NCBI GenBank assembly: GCA_029262995.1
Contig: JAJCYH010000013.1
Location: 1 to 64,000 of the forward strand
DNA from: Saprospiraceae bacterium
GTDB taxonomy: Bacteria > Bacteroidota > Bacteroidia > Chitinophagales > Saprospiraceae
DNA: 64,000 bases
Direction: 5' to 3'
Made by a program: the position numbers and the translations under genes. The notes below the pieces were generated by a model. The model worked only from the letters and a program-made list of their open reading frames with translations, was not told the DNA's origin and did no database searches. Each line of letters begins with the position of its first letter. Position 1 is the first letter of the stretch. Below, in pieces: positions 29,767 through 39,841 of the stretch.

Positions 29767-30810
29767 CTAAAATGAAAGTCTCACAGAGAAATTATGGGTA
29801 CCACGGAAAGGATTAGTGGCTCTATAACCATAATCTATTCCTATTTTATTCTTCCCAGATTTATTGAATGGCAACTCAATTGTTGCGCCTGCTGCTACAC
29901 CTGAATATAGGTTTCCAAGACTAGTACCTGAATCTCCAAAGTCACTTTTGTATCCTCCTCTTAACATAAACATTTCGTTAAAAGAAAACTCGAATCCTGC
30001 ACCTATTTGATCTCTTGAAAATGCATTTGAAGTAAAATTGGCCAATGTTCTTAACATTATTTTTTCTGTAAAATGAAAATCATAACTAATGCCAATATTC
30101 AAAACAGAAGGCAATTCAAAATCTTCAGCTCTTTGATCGACAGAAATTGGAAAGGATAAGTTTCCTTCAGGATTATTTGTTTGAAATGTAAGACCTTGCC
30201 CTCCAAATCTCATTGGAGAACCAATATTTCTTAGGGATATCCCTAATCTAAAATTATCCTCTGCACCAGATACATATTGAACACCTGCATCTAAAGCAAA
30301 GCCAAAAGCACTTACATCAGCTGTAGATTCTGAGATAGTTCTAAACAAAAGACCTACTGATATTTTGTTTTCATATGTATACGCATAACCAAGTCCGAGG
30401 TTAAAAAATGAAGGAGAGAAAGTGGCTCCAGTTCCTTCTGGTTGTGCTGTAGTTGTGACAGGAATATCACCAAAATCAACAGACATCAAACTGACTGAAA
30501 ATGCTCCATTATTTGACATTTTTTGTGCATAACCAATAGAATTTAGACGCAATGTAGACCCTTCATATAGTCTTGCATTTGAAATTACAAGCTCCTTACC
30601 ATTGATCCTTCCGATTCCAGCAACATTTAATCGCATTGCTTCAACACCACCGATGGTAGATGTCGTCATCGTATGTAAGCCAGCACTTCTTGCCCAAGGG
30701 TTTAAAAGCAATTCAGCAGCGCCTGATTCACCTTGCCTATCTGGATTTCCTGCAAATACTATTGCAGATCCTAGAATAAGCATCATTAAACTCAATAAGA
30801 TTTTTTTCAT
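29767..30810 (-). CDS. PorV/PorQ-family outer-membrane barrel protein
   Basis: 347 residues with signal peptide (MKKILLSLMMLILGSAIVFAG). It begins with the family-typical ESGAAELLLNPWARSAGLHTMTTSTIGGVEAMRLNVAGIG and continues as alternating beta strands to a terminal aromatic strand NFSVRLSF expected of an outer-membrane barrel (14 strands in PorV). PorV carries T9SS cargo from the translocon to the attachment complex; PorQ works with PorZ. Which role applies here is not clear. It is the third gene of an operon with a TonB-dependent receptor and a 1399-residue exported protein. Confidence 0.85.
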   Translation of the reverse strand: MKKILLSLMMLILGSAIVFAGNPDRQGESGAAELLLNPWARSAGLHTMTTSTIGGVEAMRLNVAGIGRINGKELVISNARLYEGSTLRLNSIGYAQKMSNNGAFSVSLMSVDFGDIPVTTTAQPEGTGATFSPSFFNLGLGYAYTYENKISVGLLFRTISESTADVSAFGFALDAGVQYVSGAEDNFRLGISLRNIGSPMRFGGQGLTFQTNNPEGNLSFPISVDQRAEDFELPSVLNIGISYDFHFTEKIMLRTLANFTSNAFSRDQIGAGFEFSFNEMFMLRGGYKSDFGDSGTSLGNLYSGVAAGATIELPFNKSGKNKIGIDYGYRATNPFRGTHNFSVRLSF

Positions 30811-30857
30811 AGTTTCTATTACTTTATTCCAATTAAGGAAATCATTAGTATCAATTA

Positions 30858-33800
30858 TTATAAGCCTGAAGGATCAAATTTCCTGTTTACACCAAACCAT
30901 TTAATCGTTCTCTCCTCACCTAAATCAGGAGCTGCAATATGAATCAAGTAAACACCACCAGCAATAGGAATTCCTGCAGCATTCTGAAGATCCCATTCTA
31001 TATCTGGCTTGGTTTGCCTATTCAAAACACCAGGATTAGCCCCTTCCTTTTGGAATGATTGCTCTGCCCTTCTAAATTGCTTGATAAACTTACCATCTAA
31101 TGAATAAATCGTAACAGTTGCTCTATCAGGAAGATTAGTAATCTTAACCGTATTGTTAAACTGATTTATCTCATAAGCTGAATATGCATAATAGGGATTA
31201 GGTGCAACATTTACATTTGCTAATGCTCCAGCATACTCCTCTTGTTCTAAATCAACAGCTTCCTTTCCTCTAATTTCAAATTGATACCTAGGAAATTCAC
31301 CATCAACAATATTACATGTTCTTGGATTTAAGATATTAAAGAATGTCTCCAAGTTATATGGGTTCTCAACTCTTAATTTGATAATCAAATCATTTAGGAT
31401 AACCCCTTCGCTGTAAGGTAACATTTCAACACCATCTGGCAATAACATCATAGAAGCCCATGTGATAGCCGGAAGTGCATCAATCTTATCAAAAGTATTT
31501 AAGCTTGGGTTATCCAATTTGTCGTGTAAGTCAGCACAACCATCATATTCTTGTCTAGTAACATAAATAAAATGATGTCCACCCATGATCACTTGTAGAG
31601 GCGTTGCATTTGCTGGATTTGGTATTGTATTTCCAGCAAATAACTCACTTGAAGGATTGAAAAGCATATCTCCTCCAATAGCTGGGAATAATCCATTTGC
31701 TTGCGGATCATCTGCTAAATCCTGATTAAAAACAGAATTCTCACCAAAGAAAATATTTAACCTTTTCCCTGTTTCTACATCAATGGCATACCCTGGGAAC
31801 CAGCTATATCCAACTCCATCTCCATCAGATAAACCATCTTTTCCAACTGACTCAGACTGTCTTAAATCAAACATATCTGTTCCTCCAATAGTTTGTGGAC
31901 CATTGGCAAAAATATAATCCTCAGATGCTGTCTCTACTACAATACATCTAGACCATTTGTCCTTATCCGAAGTCATTACAATATCCACATTGTTTAACCT
32001 CTGAATTCCTTTCTCTCTTACAAGTCTATGACTGGTATTTACTTTCCATGCAGGAGAAACATAAAATTGGTATTGTTCAGTTGTTGGTGGCGGAGTTGCT
32101 GCTGCAAGCCCAAATGGATAAAAATATCCTTGCCCTAAGTTGCTGTAACGTTGATTAGGATCTAATGCTTCATCAATTTCTGTTTCTGATGTCTTCAAGA
32201 AATTAAATATCGACCCTACAAATGGTGGAATTGGAAGGCCTACACCTCCATCTCGAACTGCTTGGAACCAATTGACTCCCTCTGGATCTGCATACTCCAA
32301 AGTTGCAGATAATGCACCGTTGCTAGGTACGCTAGTAACGCCAGCATCTTTAGTCTGAGAAATACCAACTGATATTCCATATTGAGGAATCAATTGCTCA
32401 TTCAGTGCATCAATCGTTTTTTCAGAAGCAATAACTTCTCCTGTGTTTACTTCTGTCAATATCCATCTTGCACCAGGATCCATGGCACATACCGATCCAC
32501 CTTGATGACTACCAATCAATTCTAGTTGGAATAGACCATCTTTAACACCTAAAGGATCGTAAATTTTAACATTTATTGGACCTCCACCTTCGACATAATT
32601 AAGTTCGCCATTAAATGAACCGTCGAGTATTGCTTCACGCATACCAGCTTCAAGTTCTAGGATATTCCCACCAACGCCAACACCTGAAAGTCTTGTTATT
32701 GGTAAACCTTCACCATACTGGGCATTCAGACCTCTATATACAATAGGTCTAGGTACTGCTTTATAAACTTTAATATTTCCTCTTCCTTCCAGATAAGGTT
32801 TTCTTTGAGTTAAAGTAGGGTTACCTGGTTCAAAGGTTGCATAGTTGTTATATCCATAAGCCACAACCATAAAGTAGTAATCAATATGATTTACCAAACG
32901 TGGATCACCATCTGAAAAAGCGTCTTCTGTAATCCTGAAAGTATGCTCAATACCATCATCGGCACCTTCAACTTCCTGCGTAAATGACCATATCAATTCC
33001 GTTGAAAATGGATTAGGGTCTGAAAGACTGCTCCAATTGTAAATTGAAGAAACTCCATTCTTAACATCCACTTGTCGGATTAATCTAGCTCTTGCTACAT
33101 TATCAAGTTCTTGTGGAGATACATTTGGATTATACAGTTGATAAATTTTGTATCCCTCAAAAACATATTGTCTATCTACTTCAGGTATATCTTCATTAGA
33201 TAAGATATCCAACTCTGCATATTCCTCTCTTGCATTATTAGATGCTAGTGAATCGTTAGATAAAACAAGTATTAATTCTCGATCCAATTCTACCAAGCAA
33301 ATATCTGGTGCATCTGGTCCATCTATAATGTCAAAACAAGAATCAAATAGATTCTGTGCAATATCATCTGCTGCCTGAAGTCTACTTATATCAGGATTTG
33401 GATGAGGAACATCTGGAACCCAAACTACTCCTATAATTAATTCGTTTCTAGCTCCTGGCTTTAATAAGAATGGGCCTGAAGCTTGTACCGTTCTTCTATC
33501 ACCAAAAGGCAATGACTGCTGAGACATTGACCATCCATTCGTTACATTTGGATTGTCTATGAAAGCATACCTAGTGGTCTGGTTATTCATTCCTGTTACA
33601 TCAAACCCGGTACCTCCAACTGTTAAAGGAGTTCCGTCTCTCCAAATACCTCTTAAATAGTTATAAAATTCATCAGCAATTGATGGATCTTCGGTCTGTA
33701 CGGGATTAGATCCCCCACCATTGTTATAATAAATAAATGATGACATACCCAACTGTACTTTAATGTCCGGTGGCTTGATATCCCCCAATTCTTGATTGAG

Positions 33801-35057
33801 TAGGAATAGTGTATCTCCAATCGAAAATCTGCTTGGATCAAACTCATCTCCAATGTTTACGACATGAAGTTCTCCCACACCTGGAGTTGATAAAATTCTT
33901 GGTGCAGTTGGTCCTCTGAAATAGTCAGTACCAACGACTGGAATCTCATCACAATAGGTTGGTATACCTCCACAGTCACAAGATCCTGCAACAGTGCCAT
34001 CTAATGCATCTTGGTTATAAGTATAAGCCAAACTTCTTCCTACATCACAACCTGAATAATCATCTTGAGCACATCCTAAATCCGGATCAACCCACATTGC
34101 GAAATAAGTTTCCTGAATATCTGATGATGCTCTGTTAATCAATTTATACCTTTGAAAGGTCATATCATTGATTTCATCATTGGTTGCATAGGCAAAAGAT
34201 TGTACTTGCACTTCCATATTTATTGCAGTACCCATTGTCAAAGAGTGAGGCCCACCAGCATCGTTATAAATCCAGAAAATCATTTCATCCGGAACCAATT
34301 CCTTTGCTTCTTTTCTTGTATCCGGTTCACATCCTCGAATGTCAATTACCGGGAAATCTCCCTTAGTAGGATTGTAACTGCCATCCTGATCTTCATCCCA
34401 ATAGGCACCTAAACTACCTGCCCCAGTATTGGGAAGATCAAATCCATTTTTTTCAAAAAAGAATGGATTGCTATTGCCTGGCCAATATTTCACATTATCA
34501 CTAATATCGTCTTCATCATATGGTTCGCCTAAAAAAATTGCAGCTTCATAATCTCTGATAGCCTTTTTTACTTCTTCGCCTAAAACTTTAAAAAATTTAT
34601 CCCATTCCTGACAAATGGGTAAATCAGTCAAACCAGTTTCTGGGTTTAGAGGTCCGGGGTAAAAATCCAAAGCACCACCAGTTCTATAATCGGTAGCAGC
34701 TACCTTTAAGTTACGTGCAGGATCTAATCCACCTAACCAAACAGCACCGGCATAGAGTGAGGAGACTTCGTCCAATCCAGAACCAACAGGGGGAGCTGGA
34801 ACAATATACTTTCCTTCACGAGATCCTGGATCCCACCAGACATCTCCACCAGTAAGCAATCTTGCTCGTACGTTATTGATATTTTGATCCGTCGAGTTGC
34901 TAGCTGCAGTACACTCCTCTCTCAAATTAATAGAAGTGCTGCCATTTACATTAGCAGGACGTCCGCCTCTTTCAAGTTCAGGATTGATGGTTGCACTCAA
35001 ACTTATACTTAATAAAAAGCAAGAAGTAAGGGCGAATATGTGTTGTAACTTCATCAT
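30858..35057 (-). CDS. Large exported protein with T9SS-like C-terminal tail, receptor-operon partner
   Basis: 1399 residues with signal peptide (cleavage near SLSA). The N-terminal part contains SSLYAGAVWLGGLDPARNLKVAATDYR followed by DFYPGPL, a pattern I recall from large Bacteroidota secreted proteins (xLWIGG...AA.TYR...D.(W/F)PGPL). Acidic DEDQDGSYNP-type stretches may bind Ca2+. The last 110 residues (NVAPNPYYAYSAYE, VTIYSLDGKFIK, GIPIAGGVYLIHI) resemble a type A sorting tail, followed by an unusual extra 22 residues ending KFDPSGL. It lies 32 bases after the TonB-dependent receptor and 47 before the PorV-family gene. Function unknown; a surface complex with the receptor is inferred from context. 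Confidence 0.8.
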   Translation of the reverse strand: MMKLQHIFALTSCFLLSISLSATINPELERGGRPANVNGSTSINLREECTAASNSTDQNINNVRARLLTGGDVWWDPGSREGKYIVPAPPVGSGLDEVSSLYAGAVWLGGLDPARNLKVAATDYRTGGALDFYPGPLNPETGLTDLPICQEWDKFFKVLGEEVKKAIRDYEAAIFLGEPYDEDDISDNVKYWPGNSNPFFFEKNGFDLPNTGAGSLGAYWDEDQDGSYNPTKGDFPVIDIRGCEPDTRKEAKELVPDEMIFWIYNDAGGPHSLTMGTAINMEVQVQSFAYATNDEINDMTFQRYKLINRASSDIQETYFAMWVDPDLGCAQDDYSGCDVGRSLAYTYNQDALDGTVAGSCDCGGIPTYCDEIPVVGTDYFRGPTAPRILSTPGVGELHVVNIGDEFDPSRFSIGDTLFLLNQELGDIKPPDIKVQLGMSSFIYYNNGGGSNPVQTEDPSIADEFYNYLRGIWRDGTPLTVGGTGFDVTGMNNQTTRYAFIDNPNVTNGWSMSQQSLPFGDRRTVQASGPFLLKPGARNELIIGVVWVPDVPHPNPDISRLQAADDIAQNLFDSCFDIIDGPDAPDICLVELDRELILVLSNDSLASNNAREEYAELDILSNEDIPEVDRQYVFEGYKIYQLYNPNVSPQELDNVARARLIRQVDVKNGVSSIYNWSSLSDPNPFSTELIWSFTQEVEGADDGIEHTFRITEDAFSDGDPRLVNHIDYYFMVVAYGYNNYATFEPGNPTLTQRKPYLEGRGNIKVYKAVPRPIVYRGLNAQYGEGLPITRLSGVGVGGNILELEAGMREAILDGSFNGELNYVEGGGPINVKIYDPLGVKDGLFQLELIGSHQGGSVCAMDPGARWILTEVNTGEVIASEKTIDALNEQLIPQYGISVGISQTKDAGVTSVPSNGALSATLEYADPEGVNWFQAVRDGGVGLPIPPFVGSIFNFLKTSETEIDEALDPNQRYSNLGQGYFYPFGLAAATPPPTTEQYQFYVSPAWKVNTSHRLVREKGIQRLNNVDIVMTSDKDKWSRCIVVETASEDYIFANGPQTIGGTDMFDLRQSESVGKDGLSDGDGVGYSWFPGYAIDVETGKRLNIFFGENSVFNQDLADDPQANGLFPAIGGDMLFNPSSELFAGNTIPNPANATPLQVIMGGHHFIYVTRQEYDGCADLHDKLDNPSLNTFDKIDALPAITWASMMLLPDGVEMLPYSEGVILNDLIIKLRVENPYNLETFFNILNPRTCNIVDGEFPRYQFEIRGKEAVDLEQEEYAGALANVNVAPNPYYAYSAYEINQFNNTVKITNLPDRATVTIYSLDGKFIKQFRRAEQSFQKEGANPGVLNRQTKPDIEWDLQNAAGIPIAGGVYLIHIAAPDLGEERTIKWFGVNRKFDPSGL

Positions 35058-35089
35058 TTCTTATATCTCTTTACGATTAATATCTTTAA

Positions 35090-38000
35090 TTAAAAATTGA
35101 ACATAGCACCAAGGAATATCTGTCTTGGCAAAGTGAAAAATCCTGGTTGGGCAGTTCTCCATTGATAATTTGATAAGAAGCTTTGTAAAATAAAGCCATC
35201 ATCAACGATTTGCTTAATCCTTTGCTCACCAAATTGGTTTGTTAAGTATCCTTCGTCATCCGTGTCACCAGAAGCTGAATAAACACCAGTAACATTTTTT
35301 ATATTAAATACATTTTGAACTCTTAAATACACGTTTATACCAAGGTATCTTGTTGACTCTTTTGAAAACTTAACTTTAAAGTTTTTATCTACCTGAAGAT
35401 CTGCATTAAATTGCCACGGCAATCTTGCACCGTTTATGGTTTCTCTTTGACTTGAAGATAATGGCGTGGTAACTGTTTGAAATGTTGAATATGGTCTACC
35501 GGAAACGGTTGTAATCAACATGTTAAATCCTGTATTTGCCAAAATATCTGTATTCCCAATTCTGGGTCCATTATAATTCTTGCCACTTCCATATCTGTAA
35601 TCGGCAACAGCAGTTATTCGGTGTCTTTCATCAAATGATAACGGTAATAAGTTCCTGATATCTCCTCTTTGGTTCAATCCTCCAGAAGAGTTAGCATCTG
35701 ATCCTGAACCATCAGCAAACTGCAATGTATAAGTAGCATTCAATTCAAAGTTACCTGTACGTCTCATATCATAGTTGAACGAAAATCCTTTTACAGTTCC
35801 GAAGTCAATATTGTCATAACTTGTATACTGAGAAATTGGTGCAGGTACAAACGTGATTATTCTCTGCTGAATCTGATCTCTGATTTCTTTATAGTAGGCT
35901 GAAACTTTTATTGCAGAAGAATTCGATATCTTTTGCTGGAATCCGACCTCATAATCAATTGTTTTTTGAGGTTTCAAATCGGGATTATTAAATCCATCAG
36001 TAAAGCTCTCTACGAAATAATAATAATTCAATGAGCTTGCCCGAGTGTTTGAAGTTGGTCTCTCTACCAATACATCATAGTGTGCAAAGAATCCTGCAGA
36101 TTCTGATATCGGAAATGAAAATGCCAATCTCGGCATGAAGTTTAACTGCGGATCATAATCTTTAAATGCTCCATCTGGGTCAAAGTTCTCATTCTTAAGG
36201 TCCCTTTGATCTGAATCTTCAACTACATAAGATGGGTAAACCAATCCACCACCGAATAACAAATTACCATCTGTAGCTGTGCCATCGGGTTGGAACCACT
36301 GGTTTCCAAGTCTATAACCTATAATTTGAGTAGAATTCTCTCCAGTTACATATACTTTATATTCATCGCCTACAGATGGAGGACGAACTAGGTCAGTATT
36401 GTCGCTATAAAACTGCTGTGCAGTTTTAATTTCATTTAAACTAAATGGATCCTTTAAAACTTTGGAATTAACATCGTAATAATCCAATCTAACACCTAAC
36501 CTAAAGATGATATCCTTATATGTAAATTTGTCTTGAAAATATCCAGCCGCATAAATTGGCTGAAAAGGTGCAACATTTAAAGTTTTCCTTCCGTTTTCAT
36601 CTCTTTCTGAAAACACATCTGTAAATGCTATATTTCCAGTAGTTTTGTTGCCTAAGTAATCGTAACCATAGTAGTTAAGATCAAGACTCTGGAAGTTATT
36701 TAATTCCGTAGCAGAGAACATATCTAAAGATAGGTCATCTGGATTCAAGCCATCGACATTCACAAATTCAGTTATTCCCTGACCAGTTAATTCTCTAACT
36801 TTTCTAAAAAACAAGTTTTCTTCAAACTCAGCTTCGTTATTCAATGGAGCATAAGTAGTAAATTCTAACATGGTAGGAAGGTCGAAAATGGAACCAACTT
36901 CAACATCTGTGTCTAAACCTTGTTCGATGTGTTTATTAACCTGTGTTCTCATCAATGACCAAAGGGCAGTTGGGCTCATACTCCAAGCTCTTCTAATTCT
37001 TTGCTCATACATAAATCCAAACTGAATATTGTGTTTTCCACTATCAGAGCCTCCAGGAACAAAATCAAATCCACTATCTACATTTACAGTATAGGTTTCT
37101 GCCTCACTCTTGCTGAAATTATTGTAAACCTGACCAACATTACTAAATAATCCCCAGCCACCATTTACACCTGGCTCGAAAAATCCGTTTATATTATTCA
37201 TGGTTGCCAGTACCGGGTTATACTCTCCCGCAGTAAATTCACCGTCAACTTGTCTGTAACCTGCATGGGCAAGGAATGCATTGTCACCAACCTGAACAAA
37301 TTGACCGCCCCAGCCACTTGTATCTATCAAGTCAATTGCAGATTCCCATTCTCTTTCTTGATTACCCCAAAATCCATATCTGAATAAGTTATCTTGGTGT
37401 CGCAAATCCTCATTTCTAGTGTTAGACTTTTCATAGCCAAACTGAATAGAATATGATGCGTTTCTTATAATTGATTCCTTACGATCTTCTGCCGAGCCAT
37501 AGCTCTGGCTTCCAAGTTTATGTCTGATTCTGATATTTGATCTTAACCCACTTGAATACTCATAAGGATTATTGGTCCAGTTGTACAAACTCCAAGCTCT
37601 GCTTGGAGTAAACCTATTCTTCGTATTGTAGTACGTCCCAGATAATGAAACGTCAATATTCTTTGAAATTCGCGCATCTATATTCATCCCAAGGTTATAA
37701 TCCCTGTTTTCATCATTTGGACTTGCATCTAATAATTCTACTCGCTCATCAGAACCAACAGGTACTTCATTTGTAATGAATTCAGTAGAAGGCAAAAGAG
37801 TTCCATTCAACAGTCTGACAGGTTCAGCCTCCAGCTTTCGAATTAGAGATTCACTTGCTCTGTAATTACCAATAGCCGAAGGACTACCATCCTTAATATT
37901 TCTGTATTGTCCAAAAGCTCTGAATCCTAATACAGATTCCCCTTTACTATTTTTTAAAATAGGTCCACTAACATTTGCGTTAAGCAAATTGTAGCCATAA

Positions 38001-38734
38001 GCATCTAGGAATTCACTTGTTTCTGCTTCGATACCTCCGGTAAATTTATTGGAAGGACCTCTTGTTGTAATTGAGATAATACCTCCAGTAACATCACCAT
38101 ATCTTGCAGCAATACCACCTGTGATAACTTGCATTTGCTCAATCTGCGCCTGAGGAACAAGATTTGAAGCACTTGCAGAGGAAACCCTAACACCATCTAT
38201 ATAATAGTATGTAGAATTTGTTCTTGAACCCCTTACAGAGATAGATCCATCTCTCCCTAAAGATACACCTGCAGATGTTGCAGCAATCGCATTAATGTTC
38301 TTGGTAGGAAGGTTTTGAATGGATTCAGCAGTAAGCGATTTTCCTTGAGTTGTGTTATCGAATTCTACCAAAGGATTTTTGTAATCAACAATATCAATAA
38401 TATCTAATAGTTGACTTTCCTCCTTTAAGGAAATATTCACAAGATTTACTTTACCTGCCTTAGCAACCACACCCTTAATTCTTTGAGTTGTTAAGCCTAA
38501 GAAACTAGCCTCAATTTCATAGGTTCCTGGATCTAGGTCTGAGAAAGAATAATTTCCATCAAAATCGGATTCGGTGCCTTGCATTAGTACTTCGTTTTTG
38601 TAAAGTGCTATAGTAGCAAACAATACAGCCTCACCAGTGGCTTCCTCTGTAATCTTTCCTTGAATCGTCGTCTGTGAATAGACAGATGTGGATAAGAATG
38701 CGAAGAGAATAAAACAGATAATGTTTTTAATCAT
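35090..38734 (-). CDS. TonB-dependent receptor with CarboxypepD_reg domain
   Basis: 1214 residues from the ATG at 38734 (a TTG-free longer frame reaches 38785, but the signal peptide MIKNIICFILFAFLSTSVYSQ begins here). A CarboxypepD_reg-like beta domain (GKITEEATGEAVLFATIALYK...SDFDGNYSFSDLDPGTYEIEASFLGL) spans about 23-100. The plug domain (NAIAATSAGVSLGRDGSISVRGSR...YYIDGVRV...IEQMQVITGGIAARYGDVTGGIISITTRG) spans about 145-225. A long barrel follows, ending in an aromatic strand FLGAMFNF. TonB-ExbBD powers import of its unknown ligand. No SusD-like gene is adjacent; the partner is a 1399-residue exported protein instead. Confidence 0.92.
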   Translation of the reverse strand: MIKNIICFILFAFLSTSVYSQTTIQGKITEEATGEAVLFATIALYKNEVLMQGTESDFDGNYSFSDLDPGTYEIEASFLGLTTQRIKGVVAKAGKVNLVNISLKEESQLLDIIDIVDYKNPLVEFDNTTQGKSLTAESIQNLPTKNINAIAATSAGVSLGRDGSISVRGSRTNSTYYYIDGVRVSSASASNLVPQAQIEQMQVITGGIAARYGDVTGGIISITTRGPSNKFTGGIEAETSEFLDAYGYNLLNANVSGPILKNSKGESVLGFRAFGQYRNIKDGSPSAIGNYRASESLIRKLEAEPVRLLNGTLLPSTEFITNEVPVGSDERVELLDASPNDENRDYNLGMNIDARISKNIDVSLSGTYYNTKNRFTPSRAWSLYNWTNNPYEYSSGLRSNIRIRHKLGSQSYGSAEDRKESIIRNASYSIQFGYEKSNTRNEDLRHQDNLFRYGFWGNQEREWESAIDLIDTSGWGGQFVQVGDNAFLAHAGYRQVDGEFTAGEYNPVLATMNNINGFFEPGVNGGWGLFSNVGQVYNNFSKSEAETYTVNVDSGFDFVPGGSDSGKHNIQFGFMYEQRIRRAWSMSPTALWSLMRTQVNKHIEQGLDTDVEVGSIFDLPTMLEFTTYAPLNNEAEFEENLFFRKVRELTGQGITEFVNVDGLNPDDLSLDMFSATELNNFQSLDLNYYGYDYLGNKTTGNIAFTDVFSERDENGRKTLNVAPFQPIYAAGYFQDKFTYKDIIFRLGVRLDYYDVNSKVLKDPFSLNEIKTAQQFYSDNTDLVRPPSVGDEYKVYVTGENSTQIIGYRLGNQWFQPDGTATDGNLLFGGGLVYPSYVVEDSDQRDLKNENFDPDGAFKDYDPQLNFMPRLAFSFPISESAGFFAHYDVLVERPTSNTRASSLNYYYFVESFTDGFNNPDLKPQKTIDYEVGFQQKISNSSAIKVSAYYKEIRDQIQQRIITFVPAPISQYTSYDNIDFGTVKGFSFNYDMRRTGNFELNATYTLQFADGSGSDANSSGGLNQRGDIRNLLPLSFDERHRITAVADYRYGSGKNYNGPRIGNTDILANTGFNMLITTVSGRPYSTFQTVTTPLSSSQRETINGARLPWQFNADLQVDKNFKVKFSKESTRYLGINVYLRVQNVFNIKNVTGVYSASGDTDDEGYLTNQFGEQRIKQIVDDGFILQSFLSNYQWRTAQPGFFTLPRQIFLGAMFNF

Positions 38735-38824
38735 TTTTTCATATTTGATTTTCAATAAAGAAGTCGGCTCAATTGAAGCCCACAATGTTAATAAATATTT
38801 AAAGTCTTACAAAATTTTAGTTTG

Positions 38825-38837
38825 ACGAAGTCTTCGT
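38825..38837. repeat. Short perfect dyad downstream of the dehydrogenase gene
   Basis: ACGAAG-T-CTTCGT is a 6-1-6 inverted repeat, 11 bases past the dehydrogenase stop and about 90 bases upstream of the TonB-receptor start. It may be a minor transcript-end hairpin or an operator for the receptor operon. Neither a U-tract nor a -7 box adjoins it. Confidence 0.3.
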
Positions 38838-38847
38838 TTAGACAATG

Positions 38848-39798
38848 TCACCTGACTATGGATTTTAGCTTTTCTAACAGAATTTCAGCAATTCTCAAAA
38901 GTGATTCATGCGTCCATCCTGCAACATGTGGACTTAAAACTACATTTGACATCTCATATAGTCTCTTATACCGTTGATCTTCCTGTGGTGTGAAACTATG
39001 TGGTTTTTCGTTTTCAAACACATCCAAACAAGCTCCGCCTAATTTTCCATTTTCCAAAGCCTTTACAAGTTCCTGTGTATCTACAACTGCTCCTCTAGAT
39101 GTATTTACCAAAACCAATCCCTTTTTGCACTTTTCAAAAAAAGATGCATTTGCCATGTGTTTGGTCTCATCCGTCAGCTGTACGTGAAAACTAATTATAT
39201 CAGCTTTACTTACAAGCTGATCAAAATCTACAGAACTAAGATAGTTGTATTCCTCTGGAAGTTCATATACATAGGGATCATTAAATATTATCTCGAGTCC
39301 CCATCGTGACAATTTGCTCGCTAATGCTCTTCCAGTGTTTCCCATACCGACAATTCCTATGGTTTTTCCTTTCAATTCAAAGCCCCTATTGTCTTCTCTT
39401 TTCCATATTTTTTGCCTCACTTGTAGGTCTGATCGAAATAAATTGTTGTTCAAACACAACAACATACCTATTGCATGCTCTGCAACGGCGTCACAATTTG
39501 CTTCAGGCGTATTGATAACATGAATACCCTTTTCGCCTGCAGCTTCAAGATCAATAATGTCGAGTCCTGAACCTAATCTTGCTATGAATTCAAGATTTCT
39601 TGCTCGTTCAATTCTTTCGCGATTCATTACGGATCTAGTGTTGATAACTATGCCATAAAGCTCTGGAAGTACTGCTACTAATCGCTCAGGAGAAAAAGTT
39701 TGATCATATTCAACCTGGTAACCCATTTCAGTCAATCCTTCTACCAGTCGGCTATGTACATAATCCGTTATCAATACTTTCTTTACCTGGTCCTTCAA
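38848..39798 (-). CDS. D-isomer-specific 2-hydroxyacid dehydrogenase (phosphoglycerate-dehydrogenase-like)
   Basis: 316 residues. It has the NAD-binding GIVGMGNTGRALASKL, and the catalytic triad in family order: Arg in NTSRGAVVDT, Glu in CLDVFENEKP, and His in SPHVAGWT. It could be the serine-pathway SerA or a related hydroxyacid dehydrogenase; there is no C-terminal ACT domain. The start is TTG at 39798: an in-frame TAA lies two codons upstream and the first internal ATG would delete the KKVLITDYV strand. A -7 box on this strand lies at 39834-39841. Confidence 0.9.
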   Translation of the reverse strand: MKDQVKKVLITDYVHSRLVEGLTEMGYQVEYDQTFSPERLVAVLPELYGIVINTRSVMNRERIERARNLEFIARLGSGLDIIDLEAAGEKGIHVINTPEANCDAVAEHAIGMLLCLNNNLFRSDLQVRQKIWKREDNRGFELKGKTIGIVGMGNTGRALASKLSRWGLEIIFNDPYVYELPEEYNYLSSVDFDQLVSKADIISFHVQLTDETKHMANASFFEKCKKGLVLVNTSRGAVVDTQELVKALENGKLGGACLDVFENEKPHSFTPQEDQRYKRLYEMSNVVLSPHVAGWTHESLLRIAEILLEKLKSIVR

Positions 39799-39833
39799 AA
39801 CTTATAGCTATTTAATTTGTTATCGAGATAAAT

Positions 39834-39841
39834 CAAAAATA
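39834..39841 (-). promoter_or_regulatory. -7 promoter box for the hydroxyacid dehydrogenase gene
   Basis: Reads TATTTTTG on the minus strand, an exact TAnnTTTG match, 35 bases upstream of the TTG start. It touches the ATG (39842) of the divergent peroxiredoxin-like gene, so the two transcripts must have overlapping 5' regions. No -33 element at ideal spacing. Confidence 0.45.

Noticed and set aside
35090-38734. Classical SusC/SusD polysaccharide-utilisation locus
   Set aside because: No SusD-like lipoprotein or glycoside hydrolase is next to the receptor; the partners are a T9SS-tailed protein and a PorV-family barrel.
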